Positions 45,594 through 54,951 of a DNA stretch of 64,000 nucleotides are shown in pieces. The DNA is from an uncultured Verrucomicrobiae bacterium (lineage in GTDB: Bacteria > Verrucomicrobiota > Verrucomicrobiia > Limisphaerales > UBA1100), in the NCBI GenBank assembly GCA_937775205.1, contig CALKBX010000001.1, forward strand, positions 1 through 64,000, in the 5' to 3' direction. The first letter of the stretch is position 1, and each line of letters opens with the position of its first letter. Made by a program: the position numbers and the translations under genes. Below the pieces are notes generated by a model, which did no database searches, was not told the DNA's origin, and worked only from the letters and a program-made list of their open reading frames with translations.

Positions 45594-47342
45594 TCAGGGA
45601 AGTTGCTTCAGTACGTCTTGAATGCGCGCTTTCACATCCGGCTCAGTGTCCTTGATGGCGGCGGCTTTCTCAAGAAATTCGCGGGACTTTTTGGGCTGCT
45701 TGAGTTTCAAATACATTTCACCGAGATGCAGGAAAATTTCCGCATCGCCTTCTTCGGTGTGTTTCAAAGCTTTAAGCTGCCACTCGAGGGCTTCCTTAAT
45801 TTTTCCTTGTTTGTAAAGCGCCCACGCGCGGCTATCAAGGTACGCGCCGTTGTCGGGGCTTTCTTTCAACGCGCGGTCAATGAGCTCGATGGCTTCGTCC
45901 AGATTTTCACCGCGATCGGCCCACATGTAGCCGAGATAATTCAGCGCCGTCGCGTAATCCGGTTTTTTCTCAATGGATTGACGGAAATATTTTTCAGCCT
46001 CCTTAAACTTGCCCGCGCGTTCGGCGGTGGTGCCCATCTGGAAATACAGAATGTGATTAAGCCGCGTGGGGTCGGCATTCTTGGCGATGGTTTCAGCCCG
46101 ACGCAAGTCTTCCAAAGCTTGATCGAAATCTCGCTTCTCCAGAGAAATCATTGCGGCAAAGTAAGCCTGTAAAAAATTTGGTTTGAATTTTCGCTTGGTC
46201 AAATCCAGCACTTTTTGTGCCTCATCGGTTTTCTCGTCCGAAAGCAACGCGGAAACCAAATCAAAATAAAGCTGCTCGCTGCGCGGGTTTAACTTGATCG
46301 CCTCGCGATAATGTTTGGCGGCGGTGGCGTATTTATCCTCATCCATCGCCAGAGCGGCCAGAAGTTGATGGGCGCGCCAGGCGCGGGGATTCTTTTTCAA
46401 GATCGCCTCAAGATGCATCCGCCCTTCCTTAAGTTTGCCGGCCACAATCAAATCTTGCGCCAACTGCATAAGCACCGCGGGATTGCCCGGCAAAGTTTTG
46501 AGTAGCGCCTCCATTACGGCGGCCGCCTCTTTGCGGGCCTCGATCATCCGATAGCCCCGGCCTATCTGCTCGATCATCAGCGGCACTGTGGGTTTGCTAG
46601 CCCACGCGGCATCGAGCAGTTTGCGGATGCGCGGCTTAAAATCGTCGGTGGCCGCCCTGTCTAATTGAAGGTAGCCGCCCGCCATCAGCGCCAGTTCCAC
46701 TTGGAATGTGGTGTTCGGCTTCTTTTGCGCAAACGCCTGATCTAATGCCTTGCGGATTTGTGGCAGCCGCTTGGCGCCACCTTTCATTTCTTTTTGATAA
46801 ACTTGAATTAGAGTTTTATAACCCAGGATGGATTCGGGGGCCATTCGGATGGCGCCCTCCGCGGCGATGCGGGCGAGATCCAGTTTTCCCTTTTGCGCGT
46901 AGGCCACTGAAAGCAACGCGTGCATCTTGGCGGATGCTTTCGGGTTGGCGGTGGCCTTTACCAACAGTGCCAACGCTCTGTCGAATTGCTTTTGACCCAA
47001 CAACATTTGCACCACCTCCAGCACGATCTTTTCGTTGGTGGGGTCCGCCAGCGCGGCTTGTTCAAATTCCTCCAAAGCCTCGGTGCGTTGGCCGCGCTCC
47101 ATCGCGGCCGTGGCAGCGGCGTAATGGGCCATCGAACGGATCCGGCGCTCAATAGCCGCATCCTCGGCAATGCGATCTGCTTCGGGGTCGGGTTTTGCTT
47201 CAGGCGGCGCGGGGGCGATCACCGGCTGTTCGCCGTTTGGGTTGGCGGTTTCTTCGCCGGGAACTGCGCCGGGCCCGGAGCAAGCTGCGAGCACAAGACT
47301 GCCCGCGAAGACCATGAACTGGTTTCGAAACGTCATTTTCAT
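45594..47342 (-). CDS. TPR-repeat lipoprotein
   Basis: I place the start at ATG 47342, where an AAAGGGG sequence sits just upstream; the open frame continues to 47381. The 582-residue product begins with a lipoprotein signal with lipobox (VLAAC near residue 21). The rest is at least nine TPR-like helical repeats, such as ALLSVAYAQKGKLDLARIAAE, KEAEKYFRQSIEKKPDYATA and AWALYKQGKIKEALEWQLKA. Proteins of this type assemble outer-membrane or cell-envelope complexes; no specific partner can be named. It overlaps no neighbour. Confidence 0.85.
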   Translation of the reverse strand: MKMTFRNQFMVFAGSLVLAACSGPGAVPGEETANPNGEQPVIAPAPPEAKPDPEADRIAEDAAIERRIRSMAHYAAATAAMERGQRTEALEEFEQAALADPTNEKIVLEVVQMLLGQKQFDRALALLVKATANPKASAKMHALLSVAYAQKGKLDLARIAAEGAIRMAPESILGYKTLIQVYQKEMKGGAKRLPQIRKALDQAFAQKKPNTTFQVELALMAGGYLQLDRAATDDFKPRIRKLLDAAWASKPTVPLMIEQIGRGYRMIEARKEAAAVMEALLKTLPGNPAVLMQLAQDLIVAGKLKEGRMHLEAILKKNPRAWRAHQLLAALAMDEDKYATAAKHYREAIKLNPRSEQLYFDLVSALLSDEKTDEAQKVLDLTKRKFKPNFLQAYFAAMISLEKRDFDQALEDLRRAETIAKNADPTRLNHILYFQMGTTAERAGKFKEAEKYFRQSIEKKPDYATALNYLGYMWADRGENLDEAIELIDRALKESPDNGAYLDSRAWALYKQGKIKEALEWQLKALKHTEEGDAEIFLHLGEMYLKLKQPKKSREFLEKAAAIKDTEPDVKARIQDVLKQLP

Positions 47343-47404
47343 AAGACCCCTTTCAGTTGGGGCACACCCGGGGGCGGGCAAATTGCAAGGGCGTAGGCGT
47401 TAAC

Positions 47405-47506
47405 CTACTTCTGCCACTTACGCTTTTTGTGACGGTTGGCCCGTGAGGCCTTGCGCCGCTTGTGCTTGTTGATCTTGGTTTTGCGTCGTTTTTTTAACGA
47501 TCCCAT
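47405..47506 (-). CDS. 33-residue basic protein (AURKAIP1/COX24, bS22-type)
   Basis: Minus-strand reading gives MGSLKKRRKTKINKHKRRKA followed by SRANRHKKRKWQK, with 19 Lys/Arg in 33 residues. It resembles the AURKAIP1/COX24 domain of the ribosomal small-subunit protein bS22, which has the same M-G-S-x-K-K-R-R-K start, and is likely a ribosome-bound protein. It is too short for most gene finders. It lies 34 bases after hisG on the same strand. Confidence 0.85.
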   Translation of the reverse strand: MGSLKKRRKTKINKHKRRKASRANRHKKRKWQK

Positions 47507-47540
47507 ACTTTTTCTTTACTCTTCTTCTCTGTGAGAGGGT

Positions 47541-48431
47541 TTAGTATACCACTTTATTCAGTGGATATTCAATGATTCCTTCCGCACCGGCGGCTTTGAG
47601 GCTGGGGATGATCTCACGGGCCACGTGTTCCTCGATCACCGTGTCCACCGCTACCCAGCCGGTTTGGCTCAATTCATTCACGGTAGGATTCCTCAGCGCG
47701 GGCAATTTTTTTAAAACTTTTGTGAGATCGGCTTGCTTGATGTTCAGCTTCAAACCCACCATCGCCTCGGCATCCAACGCGCCACGCAGGAGCATCGCCA
47801 TCGTTTCGATCTTCTCACGCTTCCATTTATTTTTCCAAGCGTCCTTGTTCGCAATCAACCGCGGCGTGCTGCTCATCAATTCCTCCACGATGCGCAGATT
47901 GTTCGCGCGAAGGCTGCTGCCGGTTTCGGTCACCTCCACGATGGCGTCCACCAACTCGTGTGCCTTCACTTCCGTGGCACCCCAGGAAAATTCCACCTCG
48001 GCTTTCACGCCGTTCTTTTTCAGCCAACGCTTGGTGAGCCCTACCACTTCGGTGGCAATGCGTTTGCCTTGGAGATCTTTGACTGATTTGATTTTGGATT
48101 TCTCCGGCACCGCCAACACCCAACGCGCCGGTCGCCGCGTGGCTTTACTGAATAAAAACTCACCCACCTCGTGCACCTTGGAATTGTTTTCCTTAATCCA
48201 GTCCAACCCCGTGATGCCGCAATCGAGGTAACCGCGCTCCACGTACACGCTCATTTCCTGCGCGCGGATGGTGCGGATATCCAGCTCGTCATCGTTCACC
48301 GTGGGGATATACGAGCGACTGCTTACGCGCACATGCCAACCGGCCTTGGCCAGCTTCTCCACCGTGGCATCCTGCAGGCTGCCCTTGGGCAAACCGAACT
48401 TCAAAATTTTATTTTTGCTACTTTTACTCAT
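47541..48431 (-). CDS. hisG: ATP phosphoribosyltransferase (long form)
   Basis: A 296-residue HisG. The catalytic domain is seen in [26 protein letters not shown] near residue 68, [13 protein letters not shown] and [20 protein letters not shown], the PRPP-binding block near residue 165. The extra C-terminal domain (about 215-296) is the long-form histidine-feedback regulatory domain. It catalyses the first step of histidine synthesis and is allosterically inhibited by histidine in this form. hisH is found 6 kb away, so the his genes are scattered here. Confidence 0.95.
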   Translation of the reverse strand: MSKSSKNKILKFGLPKGSLQDATVEKLAKAGWHVRVSSRSYIPTVNDDELDIRTIRAQEMSVYVERGYLDCGITGLDWIKENNSKVHEVGEFLFSKATRRPARWVLAVPEKSKIKSVKDLQGKRIATEVVGLTKRWLKKNGVKAEVEFSWGATEVKAHELVDAIVEVTETGSSLRANNLRIVEELMSSTPRLIANKDAWKNKWKREKIETMAMLLRGALDAEAMVGLKLNIKQADLTKVLKKLPALRNPTVNELSQTGWVAVDTVIEEHVAREIIPSLKAAGAEGIIEYPLNKVVY

Positions 48432-48569
48432 CCAACGATTGCCGAGCTTGCGCTTTCGCTTTCGGCCGGGAATAACGATTGAAAGACTCCTCCACGCGTG
48501 TGGACGGGTTGATTTGCCAGCGTCGGCGCGGAAAAGCGATCTTTTTCTTTGATTTTTTGGCCGGCTACT

Positions 48570-49208
48570 TCATGGCAAAACTTTGATCGTGCGTCGGCCG
48601 CGCAGCGCAATCTCACCACGTGCAATCGCTGCGATGGCCTCTGGATATATCCGATGTTCCGCCCCATGAATGCGTTCGTGCAAAATCTCCGGCGTGTCAT
48701 CACCCAGCACCGGTACCGCCTCCTGCTCAATGATCGCGCCGTTGTCCACCCCTTGATCCACAAAATGGACCGTCGCCCCCGTCATCTTTACTCCGTGATC
48801 CAGTGCCTGTTTCCAAGCCTCCAACCCCGGAAACGCCGGCAACAGCGACGGATGCACATTCACCACCCGCCCCTCAAACGCCCGCAGAAATTCCCCCTTC
48901 AGAATCCGCATAAATCCCGCCAACACAACCAGATCCACCTCCGCATCATTCAGCGCTTTTATATAAGCAGCCTCTGCCGACTCATCAAGTTTCGTGCGAA
49001 ACTTCCCCGGCTCTATGTGCGCGCAAGCCACCTTCGCCTCTCTCGCCCGCTGCAAAATCACCGCCTCCTTCATATCACTCAAAACCACCGCCACCGTCGC
49101 CGGCACCGCTCCATCACGGCACGCCCCCACAATCGCCTCAAAATTCGAACCCTCGCCCGAACCCAGCACGCCTAATCGAAACTCTTTCGTTGAAGCAGAA
49201 CCCGCCAT
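48570..49208 (-). CDS. purN: Phosphoribosylglycinamide formyltransferase
   Basis: A 212-residue GART enzyme of purine synthesis. Recognised by GVLGSGEGSNFEAIV near residue 13, the catalytic Asn/His in VVNVHPSLLPAFPG near residue 115, and the Asp in GATVHFVDQGVDNGAII near 140. An 8-residue N-terminal extension precedes the domain. It transfers formyl from 10-formyl-THF. The 138-base gap before hisG is without recognised signals. Confidence 0.95.
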   Translation of the reverse strand: MAGSASTKEFRLGVLGSGEGSNFEAIVGACRDGAVPATVAVVLSDMKEAVILQRAREAKVACAHIEPGKFRTKLDESAEAAYIKALNDAEVDLVVLAGFMRILKGEFLRAFEGRVVNVHPSLLPAFPGLEAWKQALDHGVKMTGATVHFVDQGVDNGAIIEQEAVPVLGDDTPEILHERIHGAEHRIYPEAIAAIARGEIALRGRRTIKVLP

Positions 49209-49273
49209 AAAAGCAAGAACCTACTCCAACCCAAGCCACCACCGCAAACCAGAATTTGCTGCAACCCTTTCTC

Positions 49274-49375
49274 ACCACAGAGAACACAGAGGCGAAGGCA
49301 GGGCGTGCTCTCCGAGCACGCCTCGGCCGTTTTGGAGAAACCGTCCTACCTTTTATTTTCTATGCCCTCTGTGGT
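49274..49375. repeat. REP/MITE-like imperfect palindromic element
   Basis: About 102 bases in the intergenic space between purN and the amidohydrolase gene. The ends are inverted repeats ACCACAGAG (49274-49282) and CTCTGTGGT (49367-49375). In the middle a perfect 9-pair hairpin with a 3-base loop forms from GGCGTGCTC (49302-49310), TCC and GAGCACGCC (49314-49322). The ACCACAGAGxACACAGAGG type of sequence is known as a widely dispersed repeat in this phylum (from memory). No second copy is visible in this window. Confidence 0.6.
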
Positions 49376-49441
49376 AAATTTTGAAATGGAACTTCGGAAT
49401 TTGAGCTTGGTCATTCGCCGCTTGCCTCCTACGATTCGCAA

Positions 49442-52291
49442 ATGAAATCCACTCTCTTGGGCCGGGCGGCGTTGGCTTTTCTGATCGGCCAATTTATTCC
49501 CCCTGTTTCGCTTCAAGCCAATGAAATCTTGCCACCGGGGCAACGCCCGAGACCGCTTGGGGCGCACGCGCTGGTGGGCGCGCGAGTGGTGGTGAAGCCG
49601 GGGGCGGTACTGGAGGGAGCCACGATCATCATTCGCAACGGCCGCATCCAAGCCGTGCTGCCCAAGGGCCAAGCGGGCATTCCCGCCGACGCCCGAGCTT
49701 GGGAGATGAAGGGCAAAACGATTTATGCCGGATTCATCGATCCGTATCTTTCGTTGGGCGAGGACAAGGCCAAGCCGATTTCTAATAAGTGGACGGTGCC
49801 AATCGATGCCCGTGCAGGGGTAAGCTTCACCGGCGTGCCCACCACCAAAACCGATATGGGCAGGAAAGGGCCCGGTTACGAAATTGCCGGCGTGCGGCCG
49901 GAGCATCGGGTGGCGACTGAATTTTCGCCGCCCGCCAAAGAGGTGGCCGCGTTGCGTGCGCTCGGATTCACAGCCGCCAATGTGATTCCCACCGAAGGCA
50001 TTTATCGCGGCACTGGAACGCTGGCGTTGTTCGGCGAGGGCAACCCCAATAAACTCATCTTGCGGCCGGACACCATGCAGCATCTCGCTTTCTCGACCAC
50101 CGGCAAACGTGCGGAGGGGTATCCCAATTCGCTGATGGGCGTCATCGCCGTAATCCGTCAAACGGTTTTTGACGCGCAACATTATTACGCGATACAAGCG
50201 TGGCACAAAGCGCACCCAACCGACGCCCGACCGGAGTACAACCCCGCACTAGAAGCCCTGCGACCCGTGCTGGCCAAAAACTTAAAGCAGCAAATCATCA
50301 TCGAGCCCGGCAGCGTCTTAATGCTAAACCGCGCCCAAGTGCTAGCCGCAGAATTGGGCTTCGACCCCATCCTCGTCGCCACCGGCCAGGAATGGCGTCG
50401 GCCAAAACTAACGAAACAAATCAAGACGCCCTTCATCGTGCCCGTGGTTTTCCCCGCCATCCCCGAGTTACCCGAAGAGGATGATTGGAATCAGGTTTCC
50501 CTCGACCAACTCCGCGCGTGGGATTGGGCGCCGGAGATCCCCGCCCTGCTCCAGCGCGACCACGCCATCGCCCTCACCACCCACGGCCTGAGCGACCGCA
50601 AGGCATTTCGCAAAAACATCGCCCGCGCCATCGAACGCGGGCTCACCGAACAGCAGGCGCTTGCTGCACTCACCACCGAACCGGCGCGATTTATGGGCGT
50701 TGAAAAACAAATCGGCACAATCGAAAAAGGCAAGCTCGCCAATCTTACTGTTGTTGATGGAGACAGTTGGTTTGATCCTGAAAATAAAATTGATTCCGTG
50801 TGGATTGAAGGGCGCCATTTTGCCAACGATAATCCGAAGCCTGAGAAATCTGACAATGATAGAGAAGATGCGCAGGATGAAAAGAAAAAGGCGGAACCTA
50901 AGCCCGGCCCGCGCATTGCCAAATCGCCCGATGCCTTTCGCGGGCCGTTGCTCACGCCGAAAAATGTGATCATCCAAAACGCCACGATTTGGACGTGCGG
51001 GCCCGAGGGCGTGATCACCAACGGCTCCATCCGCATCGCCAACGGGCGTATTGTCGAGGTGGGTCGCAAGCTTAGCCCGCCCGAATCATTTGATGGCATC
51101 ATCATCGGTGCTAAAGGAATGCACGTCACGCCCGGCCTCATTGATTGCCACAGCCACAGTATGATTCTTGGCGGCGTTAACGAAGGAACGCTGCCTTCCA
51201 CCGCGATGGTGCGCATCGGAGATGTGGTCAATTCCGAGACAGGAAACATTTACAGCCAACTCGCCGGCGGACTTACCACTGCCAATCTTCTGCACGGTTC
51301 GGCCAATCCCATTGGCGGGCAAAACCAAGTCATCAAGCTCCGCCACGGCGCGCCGCCAGATGGGTTGAAGTTTGCAAAGGCACCGCCGGGCATCAAGTTT
51401 GCCCTGGGCGAAAATGTTAAGCAATCCAACTGGGGAGATGACAAGACCACGCGCTTCCCACAAACGCGAATGGGCGTGAAAACGTTTTTCAACAATCGTT
51501 TCACAGCCGCCCGCCAATATCTCGCGGATCAACTGCGCGAGGACGTTGCGCCCATGCGCCGTAATCTTGAACTCGAAGCCATCGGCGAAATTATCAACGG
51601 CAAGCGCCTCATTCACTGCCATTCGTATCGGCAGGATGAGATGCTTATTTTTATGCGCACGATGGAACGCTTTGGCGTGAAAATCGGCACGCTTCAGCAC
51701 GTGCTCGAGGGTTACAAAATTGCCGATGAAATTGCCGCGCACGGCGCGGGGGCATCCACCTTCAGCGATTGGTGGGCGTACAAGTTTGAAGTGTACGACG
51801 CCATCCCTTACGCCGGCTCGCTGATGCACGCACGCGGCGCGGTCGTGAGTTTCAATTCCGATTCCAGCGACCTCGCCCGCCGAATGAACCTCGAAGCCGC
51901 CAAGGCGGTGAAGTACGGCGGCACCAGCGAAGAAGACGCGCTCAAATTCGTGACGATTAATCCCGCCAAACAACTCCAGATCGATCAATGGGTTGGCTCA
52001 CTCGAAGTCGGCAAGGACGCTGATTTTGTTTTGTGGAGCGGACACCCGCTCTCCACCCAAACAATCTGCGAACAAACGTGGATTGAAGGCAAACAATACT
52101 ATGACCGGCCCAAAGCGCCCGCCCGCGCCAAGGCGCTTGCCGCCGAGCGTGATGCCCTGCTCGCCAAGGCCCGTAAAATAGGCGGCAAAGAAAACGCCGG
52201 GGTTGCCGCGCGTTCCGCTTTTTTCCTCCGCGCCCTCGAAAAGGCGCACGCACTCAACAACTGCTACGAATGCCGAAAGGTTAAACCGTGA
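49442..52291 (+). CDS. Exported tandem amidohydrolase, 949 residues
   Basis: A signal peptide (to about residue 26) precedes two amidohydrolase-superfamily domains. The first (about residues 40-460) has the ordinary barrel ends but reads FIDPYLSL where active members have the HxH metal motif. The second (about 515-910) keeps PGLIDCHSHS, LIHCHSYRQDE, LQHVLEGYK and the Asp in SFNSDSSDLARRM, so only the second should be an active metal hydrolase, for example a peptidase- or dipeptidase-like enzyme. It overlaps the next gene by 4 bases (GTGA). The family sometimes acts on cyclic amides or dipeptides, but the substrate is unknown. Confidence 0.85.
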   Translation: MKSTLLGRAALAFLIGQFIPPVSLQANEILPPGQRPRPLGAHALVGARVVVKPGAVLEGATIIIRNGRIQAVLPKGQAGIPADARAWEMKGKTIYAGFIDPYLSLGEDKAKPISNKWTVPIDARAGVSFTGVPTTKTDMGRKGPGYEIAGVRPEHRVATEFSPPAKEVAALRALGFTAANVIPTEGIYRGTGTLALFGEGNPNKLILRPDTMQHLAFSTTGKRAEGYPNSLMGVIAVIRQTVFDAQHYYAIQAWHKAHPTDARPEYNPALEALRPVLAKNLKQQIIIEPGSVLMLNRAQVLAAELGFDPILVATGQEWRRPKLTKQIKTPFIVPVVFPAIPELPEEDDWNQVSLDQLRAWDWAPEIPALLQRDHAIALTTHGLSDRKAFRKNIARAIERGLTEQQALAALTTEPARFMGVEKQIGTIEKGKLANLTVVDGDSWFDPENKIDSVWIEGRHFANDNPKPEKSDNDREDAQDEKKKAEPKPGPRIAKSPDAFRGPLLTPKNVIIQNATIWTCGPEGVITNGSIRIANGRIVEVGRKLSPPESFDGIIIGAKGMHVTPGLIDCHSHSMILGGVNEGTLPSTAMVRIGDVVNSETGNIYSQLAGGLTTANLLHGSANPIGGQNQVIKLRHGAPPDGLKFAKAPPGIKFALGENVKQSNWGDDKTTRFPQTRMGVKTFFNNRFTAARQYLADQLREDVAPMRRNLELEAIGEIINGKRLIHCHSYRQDEMLIFMRTMERFGVKIGTLQHVLEGYKIADEIAAHGAGASTFSDWWAYKFEVYDAIPYAGSLMHARGAVVSFNSDSSDLARRMNLEAAKAVKYGGTSEEDALKFVTINPAKQLQIDQWVGSLEVGKDADFVLWSGHPLSTQTICEQTWIEGKQYYDRPKAPARAKALAAERDALLAKARKIGGKENAGVAARSAFFLRALEKAHALNNCYECRKVKP

Positions 52292-53595
52292 ACAAACTGA
52301 TTCCAATTCTATTCGCCGCCGCCACGCTTCAAGCGCAACCACAAGAGCAACCGCAAACGGTGCTGTACAAAGCCGCCGCCATTCACACGGCGGATAAGGG
52401 CACCATTCGCAATGGTCAAATGCTTGTCACCGACGGCATTATTCAAGCCGTCGGCCAAAATATCCGGGCCACGCGCCAAACAAAAATTGTCGATCTCGGA
52501 GAGTTGCATTTGTACCCGGGCCTGATTGCCGCGACCACTTCGCTTGGCCTCACGGAGATCAACGCCGTGCGTGCCACGCAGGACACCACCGAGGTGGGCG
52601 AATTCACCCCCGACGTGGAGGCTTGGGTTTCGGTCAACCCCGATTCCGAACTCATCCCCGTCGCGCGCGCCAATGGATTCACCCACGCACTCGTCGCGCC
52701 GATGGGCGGCTCGATCACCGGCGCCTCCGGTCTCATCAAGCTCGCCGGTTGGGGTGTGGAAGATATGACCGTAAAAACCCACGCCGCGTTGCATTTATGG
52801 TGGCCCGTGATGAGCCTCAACACGCGCCCAAAGCAAACCTTACGCGATCCCGATAAGTACAAATCCCCCAAGGAGCAAACCCGCACGCGGGACAAAAATA
52901 TCAAAGCGATTGATGAATTTTTCAATGAAGCCGAGGCGTACGCCCGCGCGCGGAAAGCCGGCGGCGCGGATTTCAAGAAAGTCCCTGCGTGGGAAGGAAT
53001 GCTCAGCGCGCTTTCGGGCAAACAACCCATTATGGTGCACGCCAATGAAGTCCGACAAATCAAGACCGCCGTTGCTTGGGCCAAACGGCGCAAATTAAAA
53101 ATCGTGCTGGCCGCCTCCCGTGATGCGTGGCAAGTCGCTGATTTGCTCGCCAAGGAAAAGGTGCCCGTCATTTTCGACAACGTATTCACTTTACCCCAAC
53201 GCGATACCGACCCTCACGACATTCACTTCCGCGCCGCCGGCATCCTCCACAAAGCCGGCGTGAAAATCGCCCACAGCGAGCCGATGGGTTCGTGGGGAGC
53301 TTCCCGCGTGCGGAACATCGTCTACGCCGCCGGGAAATCAATGGCATACGGACTCCCCCGCGAAACCGCCCTGCGCAGCCTCACTTTGCACCCCGCCCAA
53401 ATGCTCGGCGTGGCTGATCGTCTCGGTTCGTTAACCCCCAAAAAAGAAGCCACCTTCATCGCGGTGAACGGCGACATATTCGACATCCGCGCCAACGTAA
53501 AACACATGTGGATTGCCGGCAAAAAAATCAGCCTCCAAAGCCGCCACACCCGTCTTTACGAAAAATACAAAAACCGGCCAAAGCCAATCAAGTGA
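52288..53595 (+). CDS. Exported amidohydrolase-like protein, 435 residues
   Basis: GTG start at 52288, overlapping the previous stop; a signal peptide covers about the first 17 residues. The fold is amidohydrolase, with VTDGIIQAVGQNIRA, LHLYPGLIAATTSLGL and the C-terminal LTLHPAQMLGVADRLGSL. As in the first domain of the previous gene, the HxH metal motif is missing (LIAATTSL instead of IDxHxH), so it is probably a catalytically inactive partner of the second domain of that protein. Translation is coupled to it. Confidence 0.82.
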   Translation: MNKLIPILFAAATLQAQPQEQPQTVLYKAAAIHTADKGTIRNGQMLVTDGIIQAVGQNIRATRQTKIVDLGELHLYPGLIAATTSLGLTEINAVRATQDTTEVGEFTPDVEAWVSVNPDSELIPVARANGFTHALVAPMGGSITGASGLIKLAGWGVEDMTVKTHAALHLWWPVMSLNTRPKQTLRDPDKYKSPKEQTRTRDKNIKAIDEFFNEAEAYARARKAGGADFKKVPAWEGMLSALSGKQPIMVHANEVRQIKTAVAWAKRRKLKIVLAASRDAWQVADLLAKEKVPVIFDNVFTLPQRDTDPHDIHFRAAGILHKAGVKIAHSEPMGSWGASRVRNIVYAAGKSMAYGLPRETALRSLTLHPAQMLGVADRLGSLTPKKEATFIAVNGDIFDIRANVKHMWIAGKKISLQSRHTRLYEKYKNRPKPIK

Positions 53596-53606
53596 ACAAA
53601 AAATGA

Positions 53607-53624
53607 GCAGGAAATAAATCCTGC
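53607..53624 (-). terminator. Intrinsic terminator of the superoxide dismutase gene
   Basis: On the minus strand, GCAGGA and TCCTGC form a 6-pair stem with a 6-base loop between the convergent amidohydrolase and sod ends, followed by a run of T residues (TTTTTT) in the minus-strand RNA (bases 53598-53603 on the plus strand). Confidence 0.6.
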
Positions 53625-53652
53625 CCATCGTGTTTATTGTTACCGGAAAAAC

Positions 53653-54267
53653 TCAGCCCTTCGCTGTTGTGTAATTTTCAGCTACAGCATCCCAGTTCAC
53701 CACGCTCCAAAACGCCTTGAGATAATCGGGGCGACGGTTTTGGTACTTCAAATAATAGGCGTGCTCCCACACGTCACAGCCGAGGATGGGTGTGCGGCCT
53801 TCCATTAACGGCGTGTCCTGATTAGCCGTGCTGCAAACGCAGAGGCCGCCATCGGATTTCACGCAAAGCCAAGCCCAACCGCTACCAAAGCGCGTGGCGC
53901 CGGCGGCCTCAAATTTTTCCTTGAAGGCATCCATTCCGCCGAGTTCGGCTTCAATGGCACCCGCCAATGCGCCGGTGGGTTCGCCGCCGCCGCCGGGGCC
54001 CATAATGGTCCAGAAAAGCGAATGGTTGGCATGGCCTCCGCCGTGGTTGCGCACGGCACCGCGAATTTCTTCCGGCACGGCATTGAGATCGCTGACAAGG
54101 TCGTTGACACTTTTGCCAGCCAACTCATCGTGCCCCTCAAGAGCGCCATTGAGCTTAGCGATGTAAGTGGCGTGATGCTTGCCGTGATGGATTTCCATCG
54201 TCTGCGCATCAATGTGGGGTTCCAGCGCGTCGTGCGCGTACGGGAGTTCGGGGAGTTCGTAAGCCAT
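53653..54267 (-). CDS. sodA: Superoxide dismutase (Fe/Mn family)
   Basis: From ATG 54267, 204 residues. Metal ligands are visible: His in [10 protein letters not shown] and [11 protein letters not shown], and Asp-His in [10 protein letters not shown]. The Gln in ANQDTPL and the HANHSLFW segment are usual in the Mn type, though cambialistic enzymes cannot be excluded. A start at 54288 is possible but adds seven odd residues. It is 42 bases downstream of hisH on the same strand. Confidence 0.93.
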   Translation of the reverse strand: MAYELPELPYAHDALEPHIDAQTMEIHHGKHHATYIAKLNGALEGHDELAGKSVNDLVSDLNAVPEEIRGAVRNHGGGHANHSLFWTIMGPGGGGEPTGALAGAIEAELGGMDAFKEKFEAAGATRFGSGWAWLCVKSDGGLCVCSTANQDTPLMEGRTPILGCDVWEHAYYLKYQNRRPDYLKAFWSVVNWDAVAENYTTAKG

Positions 54268-54309
54268 AAGTTTTTTCGGTTCGGGCAAACCGTAGCAATC
54301 ACGCGCGCG

Positions 54310-54921
54310 TCAGGCAAGCCCAACAAAATTCTGCAGTAGTTTCAGCCCGATTTTCTGGCTTTTTTCCGGATGAAACTGTGTGGCAAACACGTTGTCGCGC
54401 CACACAGCGGAGGCGAATGTTTCGCCGTAAGTTGTGCGCGTGGCCACAATGGAGTCGTCCGTGGGCTTCGGGAAGTAGCTGTGCACAAAATAGAAATGGC
54501 TCCCCGATTTAATGTCCTTCAGAATCGGGCACTCGGGTTTTCTAAACTCCACTTCATTCCAGCCAATTTGCGGAACTTTGATTCCGTTCTCCGCGAACCG
54601 CACCACGCTGCCGTCAAAGACGCCCAACCCCGCCGCGCACGAATTGAACTCTTCACTCTTCTCGAACAACGCCTGATAGCCCACGCAAATTCCGAGGAAC
54701 GGCTTGCCCGAGCCAATGAAATCTTTCGCCGCGCCAAATAACTCCTGCCGTTGCATCGCATTCACGCAATCATCAAACGCCCCCACACCCGGCAGCACAA
54801 CCGCATCCGCCCGCGCCACCGCCCCAGGATCGCTCACCAAGCGCACCTCCCCGCCAGCCGCTGTAAGCGCCTTCTGCACACTGCGGACATTACCCGCGCC
54901 ATAATCAAGCAACGCAATCAC
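54310..54921 (-). CDS. hisH: Imidazole glycerol phosphate synthase, glutaminase subunit
   Basis: A 203-residue class I glutamine amidotransferase: LLDYGAGNVRSVQKAL at the N-terminus, nucleophile Cys in GKPFLGICVGYQALFE near residue 82, and His plus Glu in FATQFHPEKSQKIG near residue 185. It delivers ammonia to HisF (not in the window). The neighbouring sod gene starts 42 bases downstream. It is complete and normal. Confidence 0.95.
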   Translation of the reverse strand: MIALLDYGAGNVRSVQKALTAAGGEVRLVSDPGAVARADAVVLPGVGAFDDCVNAMQRQELFGAAKDFIGSGKPFLGICVGYQALFEKSEEFNSCAAGLGVFDGSVVRFAENGIKVPQIGWNEVEFRKPECPILKDIKSGSHFYFVHSYFPKPTDDSIVATRTTYGETFASAVWRDNVFATQFHPEKSQKIGLKLLQNFVGLA

Positions 54922-54951
54922 GGGAGAAGGATAGCGGCGGGAAAAATCAAA

